Shown here one piece after another: positions 33,701-45,700 of a stretch of DNA of 64,000 bases. Under the pieces are notes generated by a model that saw only the letters and a list, made by a program, of their open reading frames with translations, was not told where the DNA came from and did not search any database. Made by a program: the position numbers and the translations under genes. The DNA lies in the NCBI GenBank assembly GCA_036768485.1, contig JAVLUZ010000343.1, positions 236,001-300,000 on the forward strand, in the 5' to 3' direction. How positions within the stretch are numbered: the stretch's first letter is position 1; every line of letters begins with the position of its first letter. Origin of the DNA: Mermis nigrescens. Its lineage: Eukaryota > Nematoda > Enoplea > Mermithida > Mermithidae.

Positions 33701-36700
33701 ACTTTTAGCTGGGATTAGCTTTGCTCCGCATCCCTCACTCAAAGTTGGTCAAGGGGTAATTTACCTTTGAAATTTTTTTCCTGAATTTTAAGCTATTAAA
33801 TTGTTTTTGGCGTCCCCTAGCATGAAAATGCTCGAATTTCCGGCGCTTCGCCCTATTAATACAGTGAAAATCACTAACTATTTAATACATACCTTATTTT
33901 TTCCAGATAAAATTTTTTTGCATCTTTTATCTCAAGAAAGGTACAAAAATGAGAATAAGAGGACAAAAACATCGAAATCTTTCGACACTTCGAGCCAGAT
34001 TTAATTCCTGTATTTCTTATCCTTAAATAAGTGCAAAAGTGAGCTTAAAAGGATGAAACGATCGAAAAATTTCCGGCGCTTTGCGCTGGATATAATTTTT
34101 ATTGTTTATGCCTATCCGGAAAGCTACAAAATTGAATTCAAAGAAATAAAAATGTCGAAAATTCTGGGCGCTTCACATTAGCGATCATTACTGCATTGGC
34201 TATATTCAGAAAGTTGTACAACTTAGATTAAAAAAATGCCAAAAATTTTTTTCTCCGTGTTGGACTCCGGATATTTATATAATGTGCATATTTTGGCATT
34301 GCTTACTCCTTAAAACAGCTGCAAAATCTAATTTAGATGAGTGAAAATTTTAAATTTCTCAAACTTTTAACTTTTATATATTTTATCAATATAAGCTACA
34401 TGCGTGATCCAAAAACACAAAACACGTCAAAAATGTCGTTTTAGCGCATAAAATCGCTTAAGAACACTCTATATGAATTTTAAGAATTTTGTTAATTCCC
34501 TGAAATAAAATCCTTTATACAAGGTAGAATATAGGTACGTTTTTGGCTCATATTCAAATCATAAAAATATTTGCAATCCTCAATATTGATTTCTGAACTA
34601 ATCGTCTTTTGCATTAATTTAGTTCGGTGTCGTCATATTTGTATATTAATTTTGTAATTCAGGCTGATCATGAAAGTTATTTGCAGTTGCTAGAAGCCTT
34701 GCATAAAAAACAAGAGGAAAATTCCGCAAAAATACGCGTTTGTGGGAAAGATTTACGGTCTTTCAGCGACAAGATAAAAGCGTGAGCACTTCAAGTATTA
34801 TCCAGCGAGAAATCACTGATCTTAGTGTATCTACTATAATTCACTTTTACTGTGTGTTAAAACTGCATTTTTAGACCTCTTCTATTGTACCTTAGTCAAT
34901 TTCTGAGGCCACTTGCGCCAACGGTTACTGAACGGATATGCACAGCATGTGAATTTGGGAGGGGGCTGAAATTTCAAAGTGCCTTTTCATGGACTCAAAA
35001 TTGATGGGTATGCGTTAAAACATCGTTTTTCGGCTTTCTTGACGACGCTCTATCTTTCTAGAGCGTAAACAAATTCGAAAAAATCAAAACAACCGAATAA
35101 ATTGAACAAAGAAGTCAATAATAGAATACGGCGCGAAGCGCCGAAAATTTGTCATTTTTGAGCAAATAAGAAGCCAAAAACGCATAAAAAGCACCTTTCC
35201 TACGTATTTTCAGGAAATTTTTGGAAACTTCCGGAAAATCGCGAATTCTGGAGGAGATGTGAATACCCACTCCCCCAAGATTTTGTATGAATATGATTGA
35301 ATGATTGATTAGTATACGTGTTTAATGGAGTAGTCCGATTTTCACTAAGTTTCGTATGTACCAAAAATCTAGTAGTTTAGAATTTCAGTAGTGGAAAAAT
35401 TCTTTGGTTTTTAAAATTTTTATTTTTTAATTTATTCACTGAATTTTTTAATTTAAAAATTTATATTCATTTCTAAGCAACATGCTCCGAGTAACATCCA
35501 GTATCATACATTCCTATAGGGGGTGAGGGGGGGTATTACACCCACCTCAGGGTCCGAGACTTGAATAACTGTCGGACGATTTTGATCTATCAAACATTTT
35601 GTGCATGATTTTTGAGTACAAAAGCAGCGAAGATGTTAAATTTTTTTCGGTGCTTCGCGCCGACCAATGCATTTCTGTTTTGTTTACCCATAAAATACCT
35701 AGAATGAACTTAAAATGGTCTGAAAAGTCAAAATTTTCGATGAATTCTTATATTTTTTACTTACAAGAGTGACGAAACTAGTCGGTATGGGACAGAAAGC
35801 ACTTAAAAATGCAGTTTTTCACATTAAAGCATGCTATATAGGATGTTTTAGCCATTTTTCATATTTGACCTGCAAAAAAGCCTAGACTCTAAATTTAGTG
35901 GTCCTAAATTTAGGGATTTCACCCCTCCCTGAACTTTCGACCTTAGGAAACTATGTCCAGTATGATCAGCTGAATATGAGAACAAGTTTTGTAAAAATTA
36001 TATTGAGCAGCAGAAAATTATATCGAGTTGATTCAGTAAAAAATTGTTTTTCGCCAATGAAAAATCCTCGATTCGTTTAATTTCAAGGCTAAGGGCGACT
36101 TGTATTACTATGAAGGTTCTTACCTAATGCGCATTAAACATCGGGTGTGCCAAAAAGCAAATTATTTTTTGAACTACATGTTTCAATTGTACTTCGCGAT
36201 GTTTTTTATAATTATGGCGCTCTTGCACTTCACATAACTTAAATTAGGATCCTCGCAGTGAATGAGGTCGCAGAAGCTATAGAAGCTATTAGCATGGTAT
36301 GAGGGCCATAGATGCACAAAGTCAGAGTCAGCAGGAGGGATCCTAGAAATCCAGACCAGTTACTTAGTGTCCACGCCTTCTTTGCTAGCCAAATAACGAT
36401 AATACCGCGATGTTATGCATTTTTAGTTTTTAACATAAAGAATATAGAAATTGATTAATTTGTGGAGAAATTTCGATTTTTTAAAATCATTTTGATGCAA
36501 CTTCGGGCGCTTTTTGAGTAAACGATGCGTAAAATTACGAATGGAAAAATTTGACATTATTACTGCTTTTGTCCTTAAACATGATGTAGAAAATGCTCTG
36601 TCCGTCGGCAATTCTTGTCTGTCTGCTGTGCAAAGGAGGAAGGGGGTAATAATACTCCCCAACCCCTATGCGCACGTATGGTGACTGGTAAGGTTCATCT

Positions 36701-39700
36701 AAGATGAGGAAAATCATTTAATCAGCGGTTGTGTTTTTAGTAATTTTGCGAGACACACGTAAACGGTTTTCAGTCCTTAACGTTGCAGTGCTGACCATAG
36801 GTGGGCGGCACCAAAGCTCTGGGGGTGTGCAAGATTTTTTCAAAGGCCAAAAAATGGCCTTAAAATGGTGGTATGGCGAAAAAACACAATTTTTTACCGT
36901 TTCTCATCAAGCACTATCCATTGGCATCAAAAATTGCGAAAAAGAACAGAAAAAATTTCAAAAATTGAATTCTTGGGGTATTTTGATTTCGGGGGGTATT
37001 TTGATTTCTGAGGGGCGCATACCATACATGATCTTGGGGGGGGTTTCACCCCCCGCAGAATCATTTTTCACCCCCCCCCGCAAAAAATTTGTTAACCCCA
37101 GAATTGGCGATTTTTCAAAAGTTTCCTAAACTTACCAGAAAATTGGTAGAAAAAGTGTCTTTTCAAGGGTTTTTGGCTATCTATTTGCTCAAAATCGCCA
37201 AATTTTCGGCGCTTCGCGCCATATATTCATGCTTTAAGCGATATATTGGTCAATTTATTCGACTTTTTTCGAAATTTTTTTCGTGATTTTATGCTCTAGA
37301 AGGATAGAGTATCATCAGAAACGCCAAAAAACGATGTTTTTCAACGCGTACCGGCCATTTTTGGGCGCAAAAAAGGCACTTTAGGTTTCCACCCCCCCCC
37401 CCCAGAATTCCCGTGCTGAGCATGTATGGTGCACACCCCAAACCCCCACGCCCAGGCGTGGTGCTGACTAAGGCAGTGATTCGTGATTTCGCTCGGATTT
37501 TCTTTTATTATTCGGCATGTAGTTATTTTTTTATCTATTTTTGCTATAAAGACAGTCCAAAGTAATTAATGCTGACAATGAACTCGATGACAAAATAAAA
37601 TGTATCACCTTTGAGCTGGCGGAGAAACATGCAAGACTAGAAGATATGGCTGAGCAGCTGCCAAGAAAAAGAAACGGGTAGGCCATTTATATATGTGCTC
37701 ACGCTAGATCGAGTTTGCATTTCGTCTTAGTTCCATACATGATCTCGCGGTGGGAGAGGGTTTTCACCCTCTTTAAAAATTTCCATCCTTCCCAGAAATT
37801 TTTTTATTCCGCAGAATTCGCGATTTTTCAGAATGTCCGAAAATTCGTAGAAAAGTAATTGCTTTGAACGTTTTTAGCTATTTTTTTCTCAAAAGTGTCA
37901 CATTTTTGTTTCTTCGCGCTATTTACTCAGATAATTATATATAAGTTTCTCAATTTTTTCGATTATTTAGAATTTTTCCGGAATTTCTCATTTTTTATGC
38001 TCCAGAAAGATAGAGCATAGTCACAAACGCCGAAAAATGATTTTTTTGATGCGTTTTTATCATTTTTTAGCCCGAAAAAGGCACTTAAAAATTTCGCCTT
38101 CCCCCTAGAATTCCCATGCTATGCATGTTTGCTCTGCTTAGTACGAGTATCTTGTAAAAGCATTTGTTTTAATAGTTAAATAAATTGAATCATAAATCAT
38201 ATTCGTTTGACCACTGCTTCACACTTTAACGATAAAAGCAAATTTGAGCATTCTATTGATAAGCTAACTTATTAAACCGACCAACGTCCTTTTCTAATCG
38301 TAATTCATATAAGATGAGGAATTTTTTAGCATTAAAATTGTTCTCGTGTTTGTTAATTATGAACATTTTATCGCGTAAAACTTATCAAACGTTTCTATCC
38401 TTCCAGACTCTATCTCGACATCATTTTGGGTCACATCAACATATCTATAACGAACAAAACGGATAAGTGAGTAATGAATATTCTCATCTTACCATTAGCC
38501 TTATAATTCAACAAAAGCCGTTGCAGGTTTCTGTACAAGGATCAGTACGAAAAGTTTAAAATTACCGTTACCTTGGTTTGTATGGCATTCGCCACTCTTG
38601 CTCTGTGCTTTCATTTCAGGTTAGTCATTTATATAGCTTCGGCTCATTCATATACAATGCCAATGTGCACCTTTGTCCGGGCCCTTATATTGGATTTTTC
38701 TCCTGAAATTCCCCCCCGAATTTTCAGTTAAAACCCAAACAAATTCAATCAAAATAGCCATTTAATTCTTATACCCACGGTTTTTTTGTATTCGGCAAAG
38801 ATTTTTCCGATGTTCAAAGACTTTTCGGGACCGTCTTTGTACACGTACAAAGATTTTTGGGAAAACAAAAACTGTAAAAAAAGTCTAAAATTCCCAAAAA
38901 TTTCCGTCGCTTCGCGCCGAAATGATTAATTGTTTGTTCTATCTCTTTATAATGGCAGAAATTGCATTTAGAAAGCAAAAATGCATAATTTTTCGGCGCT
39001 TCGCGCCGTTTCGAGACAATTTTACGTATTTTTTGATCACAAAGCCAGGAATAGGTTAAAAAACGCTACCAAAGGTCGAAAAACCCTGTTTTACATCACC
39101 GTAAACGCTACTATACCATACTATAGCACATAAAAATTTTCATTTACAAAATTTACAAAGACTTTTTGGGACCATCTTTGTACATATACAAAGGGACCTT
39201 AAACAAAAAACACTGTTTACACCTACCTACAGATTTCATTTTTTCCAAATAATGTTTTTCGCCAGATTGAGTTTTTCTGCATCGCTTAAAAGTGAACAAA
39301 AACGATAAAAATACCGAAAATCTCTAACGAAATCCTGCTTTGCTTATATTAGGAAAGGTGTAAAATTAAGAGTCAGAACGATTAAAATGTTGAAATTTTT
39401 AGACGCTTCTCGCCACGTAAAATTTCTGTAAAAGCTTTCACAATTATGGAAAATTGAGTTTCAAAATGATAAAACTGTGAAAATTTTCTGCCGTTTCGCC
39501 CTTCGCCAGATCTAATTACTGTATTTCACATCTTTAAAAACTACAAAAATTGAGCTTAAAGTGATACAATTGTCAGAAAAGATTTACATACTCTGTACGT
39601 GTTTACATTGTTTGTCCACAAGATGGCTGCAAAATTAAGTTTAAAAGCGTAAAAATGCAAAATTTTTGCCGAATTATTTTATTTACAATGTTTTATGATC

Positions 39701-42700
39701 AGCACTAAGCTACGAAAGTGATCTGCAAAAACACAAAATATGTCGAAAAATGTCGCTTTACCAAGCGGAATTACATATGAACGCATGATATACATTTTTA
39801 TTATTTTCGCGATTCTTCCGAAATAAAATGCTGAGAACGGGGCTTCATATACTTGATTATATACAAAAACGACTTTATATCACTAAACATTTAATTTCTA
39901 ATTTTTTATATACCTACGTGAAACTCTTCCGACATACTAATATTACATGCGTCCATAAGCGGATTTAAGGAAGGGCGGGGGGCCGCCCCCATTGGCTAAA
40001 AATAATTGGCGAGATAAAGAATGGATATATAATTCGCAATGATTTTTGACCTTCAGTGGTCATAATTTCTTAAAAGTTTCCGGCGCTTGGCGCCGGATTA
40101 GCTATTAATAACATTTATTTACTTTTCTGGCGGCCTGGAAGTCATATTTCTGCTGATGGGATATGTTTTAAAACGGTTTTTGGAGCAGAAATAGGTTTTT
40201 TCAGCATAGTTTTCTTATCTTATCATGCACAACTTTTCAAAATTTCCGACGTTCTACGTTAAATGCTACAAATACAGGAGATAGGACAGTAATTCAAGCG
40301 GATAAACGTTGTTTCGCTCAAATCTCATAAATTTCCCGGCACCTTGCGCCAGATTTTGGTTAAAATCAAAGAAATTCAATGATTTTTCTAGCAAAATTGT
40401 CAAAACTTTAGAAATTCTTCTGAAAAATATTGCTCTAAAAGCGATTTTAAATATAATCAGAGCATGAAAAAGGTCGAAAAAACTATTTCGCACGTGACGG
40501 GCAAATTTTTGGACCTATTTACGACTGCTTCTCGAAAAAGTTGGGTTACCGATTGCCCCCAACCTTTATAAAAATCTTGCATACTTCCATGCCTTAATTT
40601 TTATGTTGTTAGTTTACGAGGCGAATCGATATGACTACGCCTTTTCCTTACACTGCAGATCACTGTTTTAACACTCCTGCCCTTATCAGATTACTGCATG
40701 TTTCAGAGTGTTAGATGCTTGCTTCCATTTTCTGCTGGTATGGTATTACTGTACGTTGACTATACGGGAAAGTATTTTGCGCTGCAACGGATCAAGGTAA
40801 AAATGCTAAATAGCATAGTCATTCAGTTTATTTTCACGAATAAATAGTTCTAATTTTAATAATACTAGTGCATTACTTGGGTACTAAAAATTATACGATG
40901 TCCAAATTTATGTCCTGTAATATGTACATACGTGTACATAATACAGCTTGGCAGATGATGAGCTGAGCAAATCATGAAACGGGGACAAAGATGAATCGTC
41001 AGGATGAAAGTTGCTCTATGTGTGCACTGCACTTAAAAAACTGTCTTTTTGGGCGAAAAAACCATGAGTTCCTGTCAAAAACATTGTTTTTTGACGTTGC
41101 GGATAATGTTCGTTCTTTGTAGGACGTGAAAACATAAAAAATCGAGTAAATTAAACAAACCATAGTCAAAATATGTGTATATGGCGAATAATTTGAGACT
41201 GAGGAAAAATTAGCTAAAAACGCTCAAAAACGTACACCTGTACAACTTTTCCGAAAAGTCGGCAATTCCGGGGTCGCAGCTATTTTGCGGGGGGAGGGGG
41301 TCAGTAGCCAGTTTGTGGGGTTGTCAAAATCACCCCACCCTATACCCCCACCAAGAATATGTATGAATGGATACATGAAATTATTTGCATGTTGATTCCT
41401 GTCATAGATGCACAAGGTCATAGTCGGCGGTGGAGGTAGAATTCCTTTCAGTCTTCACGCTTTTTTCGCTATTTTAAGGTTGAAAACTGTCACAATAGCC
41501 TATACAAAACGCTTTTTTAGAGTAACGCGTTTTTATACTAGTTTAACTGTTGACAGCATTTTCGACCTTAAAACACATAAAGTCTACCCGTTCGGTCGAG
41601 ATGAATTTATTTTTAGGCTATTTAGACAAAAAATTAGAAATTTTGACATAATTACTAATTTACTCTAGAAACTGATGCAGACAATTTTTCGGAAGCTCAA
41701 AATCGCCCGGCAGTACTTGTCTGTCTGACTCTTCGGAGCCTTCACTCACCCCTCACTTATACAATACCTGGGGAGGGGTTTCGCCCTCCCTTTCCTTCAG
41801 AAAATTTGTTACCTTCCCCCGAAAATGTTTTCGCCCCTAAACGCGCGATTTTTTGAAAAAATTCATAGAAAAGGTACTTTTTGAACGTCTTTAGCTATAT
41901 GCTTGCTCTAAAGTGTCATGTTTTCGGCGTTTCGCGCCCACCCAAAGTCTTTAAAATTTCACCACTTCCCCTTGAATGCCCGTGCTGCGAATGTCTGCTC
42001 ACTACCTTCTACATATATCCATGCGTGATTCATTTGCTTTTTGATACTTTATTTTTACTGATGCTGTATTAACCGTCTTGTTCTGTTTAATTGTGTATGG
42101 ATTAATGGGAACTGATGTTTTTTACGCAAGCTCAGCTTTACTATCGGCTGTTCTGTGCGGCATTTTGCTAACTTGGCCGGACGGTGCGAGCTATCAATCG
42201 TTCAGAGTTCAATTTCTTCTTTTTTCGCTCTATTTGAGTAATTCTTTACGTTAAATTAGTATGCATAAACGTGTATTGGAACCAGAGGGATCTCCTACGA
42301 AAGTCGGATGTCCTCCACCCCCCCCCCGAAGTCGAATGTTTTTTACCCCCTCCCCCGTCGATTTTGGGCAAAAACTTTCGATTTTCGGCCACAGGGACTT
42401 TTGGGTTATTTTAGGCCAAAAATTGAAGGCCACTCACCCCATCCTCAAATAAGTAACGGCTCAAAATTTGGGAAGGGGATCTTCGGCCATTTTCAGGGGA
42501 GGGGGTAAATGACCCCCAATTTTTGGCCAAAACACCTAAAAAGGGCCAAAAATCACAAGTTTTTACTATAATCGGGGGTGGGGGTCAAAAATTTTTGGAC
42601 TTTGGGGAGTTGGGGGAAGACCAACTTTGGGTGGGGATAGCCCATCCTCCTGTTACATGTATGCCCCCCAATGATCGATACCTCCATCTAAAATTTTGGA

Positions 42701-45700
42701 CTGTTACCTGTGTACGCATTTAATAAAATATGCTGTGTGAATTAAATATTTTATATTTTGATTACAGCTGGCGTCCAGCTAATACAATGCCAATATCAAA
42801 GAGGTTGTCTATATCGCCTTAGATCATTGGGTGATAGCCATTCGATGGCAATAACAATTGGTACGTCTAAAATAATTGAGTTATAATTCTTAATGTCTGC
42901 ATAAAATTAAAATATTTTGTTCATAAGTTTAAGCAGAAATTAACCTTTTAGTGCTTCAAGTCCTTTTACAATTTTCAATCGAAAATGAACAAACTTTCTT
43001 GCTTGCTGATCTGATATGGAACATAGATTCTATTTCCATCAGTTCATTTTTGCCGTCTAATCTCCAGATTATGCTTTTCTTCATAGAACATAGAAACATT
43101 GAAAAAATTTCAGAAAAAATCAATAAACTTCAAGGAAATATAGTCAAAAATGGCTGTGTGGCGCTGCGTCAAAAAATGGACACGTTTGAACCAAAAGATC
43201 ACTAAAAATTCGTAAAACAGGACGTTTTCGGCGCTTTTTTGGGAAATCAAAAATTCTGGGGAGTAGAAAGATTTTTAGCGAGGGAGGTGATAATCTTTGG
43301 GAGTCAAATTCCTCCCCCAAGAGCATGTGGCATGTACATATGGTTCTTATATAAATGAATCGTCTTATGAATTTGGCGACATATTACGAAAGAGTACATA
43401 TTTTGATGATGCTGATTAATGCTTACTTAAAATTTGACAGACAAGAATAAATTGTATTATGCATGTACATAAATGTATTTTCTTTTAATAGGCTCATCTT
43501 TAAAATGAGAATATGATCATCTATTTTTATTTCCACTTTTCGAAATGACTTGAGAATATTAAAAATATTTTTATTTCACTAATCGCTAAAAATCATTTCG
43601 TTTTCTGGGTTTGAAGTTTTCAAATGTGGTGTTATACATACGTCTATCGTTAGTATATCTGACTGATTTTCCTTTTCTTTAGATTCATCATTAATTCACA
43701 TTTTTAGATCAGATTTCTTCACTATATTTAACCTATTTATTAATAAATAATCATTTATTGATCCAATTTGTCTCGGATTTGAATAAATAATCACGATTAT
43801 TGCTATTGTACGCTGTTGAACATCAATTTCATTTATGAGCTTCGTGGAAATTCGGCATCCTCAACTGAAGGGGGATGGCATACATGCACGCGGTCTAAAG
43901 TTTTTTGAGGGATATTCCTGTCCTGTGCCCCCTCAAGGGGCCGTCTATAATTGTCTGATATCAGGTAACTTGATAAGAAACCCCGAAAAATATCTTTTGG
44001 CGCTGCCATTAATTTTTTGGCTTTTTCAGGCATCTGGAAAATATCGTAATCCCAGAATTTGGGTTCTTTGCTAAGAAATGAGAGAATCACTAACTTTCAT
44101 GGCAGGGAGCAAAAGTTGGTGCTCCACAATAATAAAAGGGAAAATAAAAATAAAAATACTAATATAAAATATGTATATAAAATGTATGAAATATCTAATT
44201 GAAAATAATTAAATAAGATTCGAATTTAATTCCTCTCTGACTAAAGATTTCATGTCTTACTCTTTGGCCAAATAAATGGTCATTGTTTTTCCAGACGGTT
44301 TCCACATGTGGATGTTTCGTGGTTTGACTTTCGTATTGCCATTCTTGATTATTGGATATATGCTACAATTGTACAACGCGTATACCTTGTTCAATATTTG
44401 GTTTGAAAGTACAAAGCCGATTTATTGGCAGGTAATTGGCACTTTTGTATAAATAATCAGGTATTTTATTGTGCCTTATTAAAGAAGAGTACCCTGCAGT
44501 AAAATGCCAAAATTATATGTAGGTATGTAGTACGTAGGACATTGGTCCGAATACTTCCGATCATAAATGTTACAGGGGATTAGGGGATCCCCCACCCGAA
44601 GTTGGACGTCCCCCATCCCATCCCCCAAAATCGGAAATTTTTTGACCCCCTCCCCGGATTTTTGGAAAAAAGTTGCGTTTTTGGCTATTTTTTACGTGTT
44701 TTTTGGCCGTTTTTTACGTGTTTTTTTGGCCGTTTTTGGCCGAAAATCGAAGGTAATCCACCCCTCCTCCCTAAAAATTTCCAGGGAACTCCCACCCGAA
44801 ATTTCAAGTTGTTACATGTATGCTTACGATCAGGCCCATATCCTGGATTCGGCCAAGGGGGGGGGGCGGACCCAACATAAATTGGTTTATATCTCGAAAA
44901 ATTCGTCGGAATAGCTCGCAAAAACCGCATTTTTCGATATTTTTCGTCATGCTCTATCCATTAAGATAATAAAATTCAAACTAAAAAAAATTTTTTCTGA
45001 CTTATCTTTTGATCGTGCTTGAACCACAATTGTGGAAAATACTCTATATCTGGCGCGAAGCGCCGAAAATCAAAAGATTTTACGCCAAAGACAGGCAGTT
45101 TTTCCATCTTTCCGCGCATTATCTAACCTTTCACAAAAAAATTTCCGGCAAAGGGGAGGGGGGCTGCCGTCCCCTTCATAAATACGACCCTGCTTACGGT
45201 TATATATTCATACTTATCATAAAATATAAACAAAAAATTGACAGAAGGCACATAAGAACTTTGAATATCCCTCGACCCCTAGAAAGACACAATGCGAAGA
45301 GTTAAGAGCGATCTTTGGAAGTTTGGATGGTTTTCACCTCCCCCCTAGAAAAATTTTCACCCCCCCCCCCGCAGAAATTTTTCACCCCCTCCCCCAGAAT
45401 TGGCGATTTTTTGAAAGTTCCCTAAAATTTTCTAAAAATTTGTAGAATAGATGCTTTCTTAAGCACTTTCAGCTATCTATTTGCTCAAAGCTGCCAGATT
45501 TTCGGCGCTTCGCGCCATTATACTCATGTTTTGACTATATTTTGTTCGAATTGTTCCGTTTTTTTATTTTTTTCTAAATTTTTTTAAAATGTTTTTATGC
45601 TCTAGAATGATTGAGCATCGTCAGAAACGTTGAAAAGCGGTATTTTCGACGCGTTACTACTACTTTTGGACCCAAAAAGGCACTTTATAATTTCAACTTC

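Larger units (their letters stand above)
30752..34662 (+). other. TMEM120 intron 1
   Basis: 3.9 kb, AT-rich. It contains two CCGGAT-hexamer tracts (about 32,190 and 33,630) and GC hairpins at 33,841 and 34,073-34,089. No other coding sequence is supported. Confidence 0.7.
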
